Assembly (NCBI GenBank): GCA_030587405.1
Contig: JAUQZD010000052.1
Span: 1-22,730, forward strand
Source of the DNA: Candidatus Freyrarchaeum guaymasense
Lineage (GTDB): Archaea; Asgardarchaeota; Jordarchaeia; Jordarchaeales; Freyrarchaeaceae
Length of the DNA stretch: 22,730 nucleotides
Direction of reading: 5' to 3'
Below are positions 14,657 through 22,554 of this stretch, in pieces. The stretch's first letter is position 1, and each line of letters opens with the position of its first letter. The notes under the pieces are model-generated. The model had not been told where the DNA came from. It saw nothing but the letters and a program-made list of their open reading frames with translations, and ran no database searches. The translations under genes and the position numbers were made by a program.

Positions 14657-15651
14657 GAGGCTAACTTCAGCAACAAGCTCCGAAACCATACGGAGCGCTA
14701 AGCGAGCAACCTGATGCCTCTAATTTGATCTTACGAGAAGAGCTATCCTAAAACATGTACTACTCGATTCGTGATCGGCAGCTGCTGAAAGCTACTCTGC
14801 TACTTTCACGCGTGGCTCACTCCCCTCCTCCCTCAGCGTACGCGTTAGAGCAACGGTCGATAGGCTCTCTGACGTGGAATTCTGCGCCGAACTCCACCCG
14901 GCAACAGGAATCGAAGTAAGCAAGAACAACAGGGGCAACTTTCGAAATAAACCCACTTTTACGAGGATCCATAAGGTCGGGAAGTTTTACTCCATGCCTT
15001 CCAGCTTCCTCATCACCGCTGGATGAATGATGAAGCCGACATGAAAGCGAACACCCTTAAAACTCCAAGATGTCCACCTTACAGCGTCCACCTCCTAGCC
15101 CTATCCTCCTTCCTCCTGAATCCTAAGCATCGCCCGACCACAAGAGAATCACCTTCCCTCGTTTAAAAGGCCAACTTAACCACCCATCCACTAGCATACG
15201 CCCGCTCAAAACCATCAACAACGAACCTTCTCACTAGGCTTAAACCCAGAACCATACCCCCTTGCAACATCCTCCAAACTAAAACCCACAACATCGCTTA
15301 GACACCTAACCCGAGAACAGAACAGCCAAAAACCCCCTGCTCCGCGCTGAGCTTCAACAATCCTCCACCCTTCTCAAGAATTAATATTTACACCGAACAT
15401 TCGCTCTCAGCGTTTAACTATTGGGCCTCGCAGCAAGAACCTGCAAGTTTTACCTAAGAAGGCTGAAAGCATAAAGTCGAGGAAGCCTATAGAGCTGCAT
15501 TCCCTTATTCTAACGTTAGATTTAAGGGTGCCTTTTATAATGAGCCGCTAGTTGCCATGGTTCGTTTGTTAAAGTTTTTAGGGGGTTTAAGGGGTTTAGA
15601 GGGTGCTGCGTGACGAGTTACTAGGAAGGGCTTAGAGCCTCTATTATTAAG
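14657..15651. other. About 1 kb without a recognisable gene
   Basis: The largest gap in the window. Plus strand about 14832-15027 has an open but start-less frame (VRATVDRLSDVEFCAELHPA then VGKFYSMPSSFLITAG). Minus strand 15163-15294 has a 43-codon ATG frame with VRRFVVDGFERAYASGWVVK. Neither matched a family I know; both may be decayed genes. No tRNA- or rRNA-like structure was seen. Confidence 0.4.
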
Positions 15652-15660
15652 GTTTATAAC
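15652..15660 (+). promoter_or_regulatory. Probable TATA box of the methyltransferase gene
   Basis: GTTTATAAC about 50 bases before ATG 15709, in an AT-rich stretch. Confidence 0.4.
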
Positions 15661-15708
15661 ATTTTGTGGGTTTTAGATTAGTGAGAAAGAGGGTATAGTG
15701 TGAGTTAA

Positions 15709-16665
15709 ATGCGTCTGATAACTTTTGAAGAATACCTTGAGTATGTTAGGTCTCATAAAGAGATCGTTGTTGAGGATGTGAAGGTTCGTGTTGGCGAGCC
15801 TCACAGGATTAGGACGTATCAGCCTAGAGGGTTCAGCCTTGAAGCAACCACTGTTTGGAGTTTTCCGGATAGGGGTGATTGGGCCACTCATAAAGGTAAT
15901 TACCGGGGGAACTGGGCTCCACAGGTGCCACGCAACATCATAATTCGTTACAGTAAGCCTGGTGAGCTCGTTTTAGACCAAATGTGCGGCGGGGGAACGA
16001 CTCTCGTTGAGTGTAAGCTTCTCGGCAGGAACGCTATGGGCGTGGACATCAACTATGAAGCTTGCATCCTGACGCTTGACAGGCTAAACTTCAAGTATAA
16101 TCCACTGGACCCAGACTGGAAGGAGCCAGACATCAGGGTTTACCATGGTGATGCCAGAAACCTAGACCTTATAGAGGACGAGTCCGTGGACCTGATAGCC
16201 ACTCACCCACCCTACGCCAACATCATCCCCTACTCTAAGCAGAAAAGGATTGAGGGAGACCTCTCCCAAGTCTATGATTTAGACGAGTACCTTCAGGGAA
16301 TACGAGATATAGCTAGGGAGAGCTTTCGGGTTCTTAAGCCTGGAAGGTTCTGCGCAATCCTTATTGGCGACACAAGGAGGCATAGGCACTACGTTCCCAT
16401 AGCCTTCAGAGTAATGCAACAGTTCCTAGATGTGGGCTTCATCCTCAGGGAGGACGTCATAAAGTGTCAGTGGAACGTTAAGAAGAGTGGGGAGAAGTGG
16501 GTTGGCCTGGCTAAAACAGCTGAGGAATGCTGGGTTGAAAAGCCCGAGGGAAAGCGCTACTGGACAGACTTCCTCCTAATCTACCATGAGCACCTCTTCG
16601 TTTTCCGAAAGCCAAACGAGGATGAGGACCCACGCGACTATAAGTTAAGCATGAAGTGGTGGTAG
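15709..16665 (+). CDS. DNA amino-methyltransferase (N6-adenine or N4-cytosine)
   Basis: SAM-dependent DNA methyltransferase of 318 residues. Motif I is ELVLDQMCGGGTTLVECKLL, followed by NAMGVDIN, and the catalytic motif IV is LIATHPPYANIIPYS, with HPPY in place of the common DPPY/SPPY. FRVLKPGRFCAILIGDTRR is motif V/VI-like. The SAM motif precedes the catalytic motif, unlike the beta class. The N-terminal 80 residues (TVWSFPDRGDWATHKGNYRG) resemble the N-terminus of such archaeal methylases. It carries its own promoter and ends TAG just 2 bases from the stop of a convergent minus-strand gene. Either an orphan methylase or the modification half of a restriction-modification system. Target base and site cannot be read from sequence alone. 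Confidence 0.85.
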   Translation: MRLITFEEYLEYVRSHKEIVVEDVKVRVGEPHRIRTYQPRGFSLEATTVWSFPDRGDWATHKGNYRGNWAPQVPRNIIIRYSKPGELVLDQMCGGGTTLVECKLLGRNAMGVDINYEACILTLDRLNFKYNPLDPDWKEPDIRVYHGDARNLDLIEDESVDLIATHPPYANIIPYSKQKRIEGDLSQVYDLDEYLQGIRDIARESFRVLKPGRFCAILIGDTRRHRHYVPIAFRVMQQFLDVGFILREDVIKCQWNVKKSGEKWVGLAKTAEECWVEKPEGKRYWTDFLLIYHEHLFVFRKPNEDEDPRDYKLSMKWW

Positions 16666-16667
16666 CT

Positions 16668-17238
16668 TCACCTCCTCTTTACAGGTCGAACATCCAGGTT
16701 TGCCTTTAAGAACGCCTCAACTGGATGGACGCCGCTAATAATATCACATAGTAGAGAAATTGCAAGCTGACTACCTTCTCTTCCTTCTGGAACTGTAATT
16801 TGGCATTTCTTGCAAATCTCGTCTAACTCTTTCTGTTTTCTTTCAGGGCGTCCTGTGAAGTTAACGTCTTCCTGTTCAAGAATCCATTTTAACGCATAAA
16901 GAATGTATTCGAGGTCGTATCCGGGAAGACCTCTAACTTTATCATGATACTCTCTTAGCACTTTTTCCACAGGTTTTCCATGCCAAACATCTATTATTGC
17001 CCTGAAAACCTCTCGCTTTTTCCCTACAGGCACAATACTTACCATAAAGGTCTATAGCAAAGTGGGCGTGCTTGGGTGTGAGAAAGCGCAGAGGCTCCAA
17101 GGAATAAACAAGTCTAACCTTAAAATCTTGGGGCGACTTGCCGTTCTCGGTCTTCAAAACATACCAGCCATTAGATAGTTTTACGAAATCCTTAATCTGT
17201 TTGCCGCGGAAAGTTTGGCCAACCTTGAAACCAGTCAT
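16668..17238 (-). pseudogene. Frameshifted partner gene of the methyltransferase, possible restriction protein
   Basis: Two overlapping minus-strand frames join into one protein of about 189 residues. The first (ATG 17238, with GGAGGG upstream) reads FKVGQTFRGKQIKDFVKLSN, a beta-rich start, then LRFLTPKHAHFAIDLYGKYC. The second, one frame over, continues REVFRAIIDVWHGKPVEKVL, LPGYDLEYILYALKWILEQE, GRPERKQKELDEICKKC and ends ISGVHPVEAFLKANLDV. The shift is at a run of five T (17017-17021 on the plus strand). The gene ends 2 bases from the methyltransferase. Its neighbour suggests a restriction endonuclease or accessory subunit, but I see no PD-(D/E)XK or HNH motif, so this is only inference. 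With one base corrected it would be intact. Confidence 0.6.
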
Positions 17239-17347
17239 AGAGCAATGACCCTCCTTTATTTTCGGCTTCCTTTCCTACGTTATGTTCTTAAGTCTTAGAG
17301 AAATGGTTAGAGGATTGAAATCGAATATTAAAGTTTCTCTAAAATTT

Positions 17348-17566
17348 TCAGAAAAATAGTACGTTTCTCTTACCTGACTTTACTTCTGAAGAGGGAAAAA
17401 CTTTAAGAGTGAGTGTGAACTGGAATTCGCAAACTTTTCTAAGTATCACATTCTTTAACGGTAAACGTTCCAGCTCGAGATCCCGCTCGCTGCTAACACA
17501 GCGTGCTCGACATGCACGCCTACCCTCGTAGTATCCAACGCCCCGGGCCATGCCAGTAGGGTTCAT
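17348..17566 (-). mobile_element. Possible TnpB (IS200/IS605) C-terminal remnant
   Basis: A minus-strand frame starts MNPTGMARGVGYYEGRRACR. The short NPTGMARG-type ending recalls the tail of archaeal TnpB proteins, which often end with a Pro-x-Gly-x-Ala-Arg-Gly block. Only this tail is present; the RuvC-like domain and zinc finger are missing. The family call is weak, and the rest of the frame (after about residue 30) looks non-specific. Confidence 0.25.
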
Positions 17567-18068
17567 GGAACTTGGCGAAGAGAGGAGGATGGAGGAAGCC
17601 CTATCCTTAGCGTTGACTTAAAGTCAACGGTCCAACCCATCCTCACACCTCCCGCCGTTGTCTTCCTCAACATCTGAAAGCGTAATGGCGTTTCAAGGGT
17701 TTAAGGTTGCCTTAAGGGATTAGGTGAAGGAGCAAAATGGGATACTCGTTTTGAAGGTAAACCACTTCTAAATTCCTGTTTTCAGAAACGTGTTAAGGAA
17801 CGAGTCGCCTATAGATTTCGCGTAGAGAGGTTGGCTTAGACGATGATTAAAGGGTAAGTGTAGGCGCGGTGTGAAGGGCCTGTGTAAGTTTAAGGTGGAA
17901 CTTGGGATGCTTAAATTGCCTGAAGAGTGGCGGTGGGTGGCTGAGCCTTAAGCTTTCTCTGAACGTTTAGGCTGTTTACAGCGGTGAACTGTGTGAAGGT
18001 CATGCAATGGCTTGAAGCCTCCACTAGGCAGGTAGGGGAAGGAATGATACGGCCTTCCTTTTCACCCA
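17567..18068. other. Gene-free stretch
   Basis: Apart from the palindrome above, no gene is seen. A 26-codon plus frame near 17871-17951 (KFKVELGMLKLPEEWRWVAE) looks coded but is too short to judge. Confidence 0.35.
17612..17628. repeat. Perfect 17-base palindrome
   Basis: GTTGACTT, A, AAGTCAAC: two 8-base arms around a single base, in a gene-free region. It could be an operator, an insertion target or the end of a mobile element. The palindrome was not seen elsewhere in the window by eye. Confidence 0.5.
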
Positions 18069-18942
18069 TCACGCGATCACATACTTAACTTTGTGCTTCC
18101 TGCAAGCTTCCCTGACTTTCTCCTCGAGCATCCTCTGATACTCCCTTGGAGGCTGGAAGGAGCCCCCGAACAGGCTTTCGTACCCTGGCAGCAGCTCGGG
18201 TGGTGGCTTCCCGGGAATTCGTAGTAGCGTGTTTTGCAGTCGGACGGTTTCTTCCGAATTAGGGTTACGTTCCAGCGAGGACGTAGCTTCCCCGTAGTCC
18301 TTAGCCGTCTTCACCATCCTGCCTAGCTCCTCATCCGAGTCGGATAGGAACGGTAGGACCATGATGTAAGCGACTCCGGCTAGGAGGCCTTCTCCTGCAC
18401 TTCCTCGTCGCCTCCAACCTTTCCACCGGCTTGGGGCCTCCCGGCTCAAGGGCCTTCACTAGTTCATCGTCTAGTGTTGAAATGGAGAAGGAAATTATCG
18501 CCCGTGCCTCAGCCTTGGCTCTAGGTCCGCTGGGAGGATGGCTTTCCCGTCGACCTCCCCTAGGAGGCCTAAGTCCCTCAGAACCAGGGTTGACTTTGTC
18601 AGGGCGTTGACGGGGGGTCTGTGCCTCAAAGTGACTTCAAGCAGCCTCCTCGTCAACATCATTTCCTCCCTCCGCTGTAGTGTATGGCTCCGTCGAGGAC
18701 GAGGGGGCAATGATCCCGTGCTCACCCCTCCCCCTGCTTGAAAGCTGCCTTTCCAAGAGCTCTGGGGAGTTAACCTTCGCGGACAACGAGTACATTACCC
18801 CCTCATACCTGCCCCCTGACATAACAGTAGACGCAGTTGAAGGAGCAGGCCGAATACGGGTTCACCGAGTAGTCATCAGAAGCCAGCTGCCCCTCCTCCT
18901 ATGCCTGTTGAGGATCGACTTCACACGGGCTTCCCTCACCAT
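18069..18942 (-). pseudogene. Spore-photolyase-like radical SAM protein, multiply frameshifted
   Basis: Decayed gene of the SPL-family radical SAM group. Reading from ATG 18942 on the minus strand, the order in shifting frames is: [38 protein letters not shown] with the CxxxCxxC iron-sulphur motif; AKVNSPELLERQLSSRG; EHGIIAPSSSTEPYTTAE; TRRLLEVTLRHRPPVNALTK; STLVLRDLGLLGEVDGKAI; IISFSISTLDDELVKALEPG; GLLAGVAYIMVLPFLSDSDE; and the end YESLFGGSFQPPREYQ. At least five indels break it, so it is a real pseudogene. The intact family would be a cytoplasmic radical SAM enzyme of about 290 residues, possibly acting on DNA lesions. Its start overlaps the end of ogt, so both belonged to a DNA repair operon. 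Confidence 0.8.
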
Positions 18943-19520
18943 TCTAACTTGACTCCTTCAACCTCTAAAAGCCTCCTCTTCACATCCTTTCCGAGAGGGT
19001 AGAACCCCATCAGCGTCCTCTTCCTCGTAAGCAGGCGATGGCACGGGACTAAAACTTGGAAGGGGTTCCTCATTAAAGCTGCTAGGACCTCTTGGTATTT
19101 AACACCTGAAGCCCTTGCAAGCTCGGAGTAGGTTATCGTTTCCCCCTTTGGGACCTCGAGAAGCTTCTCGTACACGCGCTTATGCCTGTACTTAAAGTCT
19201 GGCAGCTCATACCTCTCCCCTTGAACGACGACCCGGCTAAGCCACTCCCTGAGCCACCTCTCAAACGCAGATGACTTCTTCAATTCCCCATCTAAACCAT
19301 GGAACTCGACGATCTTCTTCATGTGGCCTACCGCTTTCTCCTTCGTGTAATGCCATGAGTAAGCGAGCACGTCCCCCTCTAACACGAGGAAGACGACTTT
19401 TACATTAAAACCGAAGACGTCCACTTCGCCGCACCTCCCAACACGCGGAGGCCCCTCTACCTGTTCAGCTTCCACGCTTTTAAGCTTCCCGCCTGTGAGA
19501 GCCCTCAGCCTAAGCAGCAT
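18936..19520 (-). CDS. ogt: Methylated-DNA-[protein]-cysteine S-methyltransferase (Ogt)
   Basis: Suicide repair protein that removes alkyl groups from O6-alkylguanine. The C-terminal half has the expected order: KLLEVPKGETITYSELARAS, VLAALMRNPFQVLVPCHRLL with the acceptor cysteine at about 160, and GFYPLGKDVKRRLLEVEG. The length of 194 residues is close to that of archaeal homologues, with an N-terminal domain of about 90 residues. PCHR is complete and no frameshift is present. ATG 19520 has no obvious ribosome-binding site but an AT-rich box lies about 20-35 bases upstream, so the message may be leaderless. Its TGA overlaps the start of the decayed radical SAM gene. Confidence 0.9.
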   Translation of the reverse strand: MLLRLRALTGGKLKSVEAEQVEGPPRVGRCGEVDVFGFNVKVVFLVLEGDVLAYSWHYTKEKAVGHMKKIVEFHGLDGELKKSSAFERWLREWLSRVVVQGERYELPDFKYRHKRVYEKLLEVPKGETITYSELARASGVKYQEVLAALMRNPFQVLVPCHRLLTRKRTLMGFYPLGKDVKRRLLEVEGVKLEW

Positions 19521-20346
19521 GGAGGGTTAAACTTTAACAATATGAGGATAAGTTATCCTTCAAGTTTAAGGATCCGCACGCCCCCACCAAAACTACTCTG
19601 GTTTCCAAGCCATCAGGATCCTAGGGAGCTAGCTTCCGAGCGTCATGCCTTCTTGGAGGCTTCATTTTCACTCTTACTTAGGTTTTAAGGCGGCTTTTAC
19701 CGTTTGACCTCGAGGTTTTCCGCTGGCGGAGACCGTTAGGAAGTGCAATAGGAGGTAGGTCTCCATGCAACGCTCGCTAGCGCCGCATTCTTAAGTAAAT
19801 AAAGGGGGGAGTCGGCAACCCGCTCCTTAGAGGAGGAGGGCCGCCGAGGCTCATCAGAGGCCCGCTTAGTGTTATTCATGTAACTCACGAAACACCTGCT
19901 CAATCTCTCACAGTGGAATGATACGCATTTGCCGCCGCCACGTCCTCCTAAATTACCTCCTACCGTTAGCGGCCACCACCGTTTAGAATACTTTAGAATA
20001 CCTTTTTCCTAAACTTCTCGGTTTTAAGAAGTAGGCTTTTCAGATTGCTCCATAAGCTTCTAGGCGGAGGACATGAGGAAGCTTCCCGTCGAGAAGGCGT
20101 TGCCAGCTTTCTCCCCGGCTATAATCTGCCTCACCCGGTAACTCTTTAAGCTTTCCCGATGCCTGGGGAGGGCTCAGCCTTTAAGTCTTCCGCTCCCGCC
20201 TATCACCACACGCAACCTGCCAGCTTCCTTTAAGGGGGTGTCATCCCTTCAGGAGAAGCCTTCATGTTTTTCGAAATAGGGCTCCCCCCGGATGGAAGGC
20301 GCGTGGCCATTTTTCGACGCTGGCTTGGTGCTTTTCCATGGTCAGG
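19521..20346. other. Gene-free stretch of about 820 bases
   Basis: No gene I can support on either strand. It is mixed in composition. A tandem TTTAGAATAC pair lies at about 19982-20001. A purine/pyrimidine-rich hairpin-like stretch (CCGCTCCT then AGGAGGAGGG) lies at about 19820-19842. I searched for tRNA-like ends and RNase P or SRP signature bases and found none. Confidence 0.4.
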
Positions 20347-20692
20347 CTACGCCTCTAGTTTCAGCCCAAGGTCCCTTAGCCTTTTGAAGTGTTCATCCTT
20401 CGTTTTTAGCGTCATGTTGTGGGCTATGGCTGTCGCCGCTATGATCAGGTCTGCGTCGGGTATTAGCAGCCCCCTGCTTTTCAGCTTGGTGTAGAGGTGG
20501 CAGTAAGCTTCTATAACCTCGTTGCTTATGGTGGCTAACTCGAAGCTCTCCTCGAGCAGCTCCTTAACCCTCCTCCTCTTCTCGCCGCTTACCCCCCTCA
20601 AAACCTCGATTAACGTTATGGTTGAGATCGCGCCCTCCTCGTATTCCCTCCCTTAACATTTCAACCATAATACTCGTGTCTAAGAGCTTCAT
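20347..20692 (-). pseudogene. vapC: VapC PIN-domain toxin with frameshift
   Basis: PIN-domain toxin of about 115 residues when joined. ATG 20692 gives MKLLDTSIMVEMLREG, the first catalytic Asp. One frame over it continues YEEGAISTITLIEVLRG with the catalytic Glu, then ELLEESFELATISNEVIEAY, and the C-terminal IPDADLIIAATAIAHNMTL with the paired Asp. It ends TKDEHFKRLRDLGLKLEA. The indel lies at about 20645-20650 in a GGGAGGGAA stretch. Its ATG overlaps the vapB TGA. Only the part from 20601 down is a continuous frame. With one base restored it would be a normal VapC. Confidence 0.75.
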
Positions 20693-20914
20693 CTGAGGGA
20701 GAACCTCCGCCTGAACTCCTCCGACGAGCTAAGAATGCCGTCCAGCTCCTCCTCCGAGAGGGTCTCCCTGAGCTCCTCAAACGCCCTCCTACCTTTGAGC
20801 GCCTTCGCCTCCATGTAAAGGCTGAGCAGGAACCCCCCACTCCCTACCCCCCTTCGCCCTCTCAAGAATCCTCTTCACCTCAACGGGCACCGATATCGTC
20901 ACATACCTTCTCAA
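20689..20914 (-). pseudogene. vapB: VapB-type antitoxin with frameshift in a G run
   Basis: Antitoxin upstream of and overlapping vapC (ATGA). From TTG 20914 it reads RRYVTISVPVEVKRILERAK, then GGREWG; one frame over it continues FLLSLYMEAKALKGRRAFEE, LRETLSEEELDGILSSSEEF and ends RRRFSLR. The N-terminus looks like a DNA-binding antitoxin (WGxFLLxLY is frequent in archaeal VapB). The shift is in a run of six G on the coding strand (20833-20838). GTG 20902 is an alternative start. About 75 residues if repaired. Confidence 0.7.
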
Positions 20915-21034
20915 CTAAGTCACCATATAACAACATCACGGTTAAGCCTAAAAACGTTTTCCACGCTATGAAGCACCCCAAATGGTTAAGCCGTTACACG
21001 AGTTAACGCCGAGACGGAACGCTCAACACTCAAA

Positions 21035-21043
21035 ACATATATG
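21035..21043 (+). promoter_or_regulatory. Probable TATA box for the flavodoxin gene
   Basis: ACATATATG about 52 bases before ATG 21095; GAGAGGTGAGG before the ATG is a strong ribosome-binding site. Confidence 0.45.
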
Positions 21044-21094
21044 TTCCCGTAAAGAGTGACAGTCCTATATTGACTTGTGGAGAGGTGAGGGCTT

Positions 21095-21544
21095 ATGAGG
21101 TCTCTGGTCGTGTATTACTCTGAAACTGGAAACACGGAGAAGATTGCTAAATCGATTGCAAAGGGTTTAAACGCTGCCGTGAAGCGCATTGAAGAGGTGG
21201 GAGGCGTCGCAGACTATGATTTGATATGTGTCGGGACACCAGTCCATTACCTTGGGCCGGCGAAGCCGGTAAGGAGGTTCTTGGACGGGCTCCCACGCTC
21301 ACCGGGAAAAAAGGGCGCTGCATTCTGCACCTACCACAATATAGGGGACAGCAGGACCATACAGTTCATCAAGCAGAAGATGGAAGAGAAGGGATTCACG
21401 TTTCTCGGCGGATTCTCCTGTAAGGGTGAAAGCTCCATAGTAGCCAATTTAGGGCCGAGAATCTTCAATAAGGGAAGGCCGAACAAGGAGGACCTGCAGA
21501 GAGCGGAAAACTTCGGTAGGAGCTTACACGCCGAGGACGAATAA
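21095..21544 (+). CDS. Flavodoxin-family protein
   Basis: FMN-binding flavodoxin-like protein of 149 residues, an electron carrier or NAD(P)H-quinone-type enzyme in the cytoplasm. The phosphate-binding loop is at the N-terminus: VVYYSETGNTEKIAKSIAKG (T/SxTGNT pattern). Central strands are YDLICVGTPVHYLGPAKPVR and KKGAAFCTYHNIGDSRT, where the flavin ring would bind, then GFTFLGGFSCKGESS. Length and order fit short-chain flavodoxins. It is intact, with its own promoter and ribosome-binding site, and is not in an operon with a recognisable partner, so its redox partner is unknown. Confidence 0.9.
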   Translation: MRSLVVYYSETGNTEKIAKSIAKGLNAAVKRIEEVGGVADYDLICVGTPVHYLGPAKPVRRFLDGLPRSPGKKGAAFCTYHNIGDSRTIQFIKQKMEEKGFTFLGGFSCKGESSIVANLGPRIFNKGRPNKEDLQRAENFGRSLHAEDE

Positions 21545-21896
21545 ACCATGCTTCCTATACGACTGCTTGCCCGCGCTGACGGCGCTGCCTGGACCCGACC
21601 CTCTCTGCCACTCCGGGATCCTTCCCCAAGGTTTTCAACCATCTAGTACTGGACGGTGTTCCCAAGGTCTTTCTGGATGCAAGGTGCCCGCTGCGCATGG
21701 CAATAGCAGCCCTGAAAAGCCGTCATCTACCGTCGCCGCTTCCACTAGCAAGCATGGAAGCGAGCCATCTCAACAACACCCACCGCTTGGCTCTCAACGG
21801 GGGCACGAGCTACTAAGTCCCTCATCACCCTCCACCTCCACTTTTCTCCCTCATGCTGCCGGCATAAACGAGGTTGCACCCTTCCCCCTCCTAACC
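21545..21896. other. Gene-free stretch of 350 bases
   Basis: The gap between the flavodoxin and the convergent minus-strand gene. One plus frame around 21633-21800 looks faintly coded (VLDGVPKVFLDARCPLRMAI) but has no start or known family. Probably non-coding or decayed. Confidence 0.35.
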
Positions 21897-22337
21897 TTAC
21901 TTGAACTGTCGCGTACGTCCAGCACAGCTCCCATTAATCCTTTTCAGGGCTTCAACGAGCTCCCCTACCGACCTGCATATGGTTTTCATCGAGACCTCCA
22001 GCATCAGGTTGACCTCCTCCACCTTGGAGAAGCTTCGATGGTCGGTCTTCAACCCCACTACTGTTTTTCCCAGCGCCACAGCGTAGCCCACCTCAAACGC
22101 CACCCCACTGTCCACGTCAACCCCATCCAGCACCGCAACGACTACGTCACTGTTCCTAAGCGCTGAAGTGTTTAACTCGTAAATAGCTCTCTTCTCCTCG
22201 CCTCCTCCGCCCTTCACGAGAAGGGACTCCTGGGGGAGCCAAACCTCAAACCCGGCTTCACGGAGCTTCGCCGCAGCCTTCTCGTTGAAGGCCCTCTCAC
22301 CCTCACAGAACAAGGGTGCGGACAGGTAGACCCGCAC
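21897..22337 (-). CDS. Nucleoside 2-deoxyribosyltransferase family protein
   Basis: Enzyme of about 146 residues in the nucleoside 2-deoxyribosyltransferase family, which transfers or hydrolyses deoxyribosyl groups of nucleosides or nucleotides. Signatures: RVYLSAPLFCEGERAFNEKA at the N-terminus, GFEVWLPQESLL, YELNTSALRNSDVVVAVLDG, then DSGVAFEVGYAVALGKTVVG with the catalytic acidic residue, and LKTDHRSF. The start GTG 22337 has GAGGTGG about six bases upstream; GTG 22346 lies in that site and would add three residues. Probably a nucleotide salvage enzyme or house-cleaning hydrolase; the substrate cannot be inferred. TTTATATAAC on the minus strand at about 22411-22420 is a plausible TATA box. 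Confidence 0.9.
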   Translation of the reverse strand: MRVYLSAPLFCEGERAFNEKAAAKLREAGFEVWLPQESLLVKGGGGEEKRAIYELNTSALRNSDVVVAVLDGVDVDSGVAFEVGYAVALGKTVVGLKTDHRSFSKVEEVNLMLEVSMKTICRSVGELVEALKRINGSCAGRTRQFK

Positions 22338-22514
22338 AGCTTCCACCTCGCAACCATCCTACTAGCAATGCCTTCCCCACTTTAAGTCATAGTAAAACAC
22401 CGTTAAACATGTTATATAAAAGCTGGATATATGAATGGTTGGTCGCATGGTTCGAAGAAAGCGCTGTGTGAACCCTTAAATCATCGGGAAAAAATAAGAG
22501 CAGAGTGGTTTTCC

Positions 22515-22523
22515 ATTTATAAG
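22515..22523 (+). promoter_or_regulatory. Probable TATA box for the aldolase gene
   Basis: ATTTATAAG about 32-40 bases before GTG 22555, followed by a GGTGA ribosome-binding site. Confidence 0.4.
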
Positions 22524-22554
22524 TGAAGTTTGCAGGTGACTGGGGGGTTCTAGT

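Noticed and set aside
15026..15045. Box C-like ATGATGA as a C/D guide RNA
   Set aside because: No box D at a suitable distance and no C'/D' pair.
21567..22166. 199-codon plus-strand open frame
   Set aside because: More than a third of it is antisense to the deoxyribosyltransferase gene and the rest is Ser/Pro/His-rich low-complexity sequence.
22431..22526. 31-codon frame after a TATA-like box
   Set aside because: The ATG is only about 12 bases from the TATA box, too close for transcription to include it; the box better fits the minus-strand gene.
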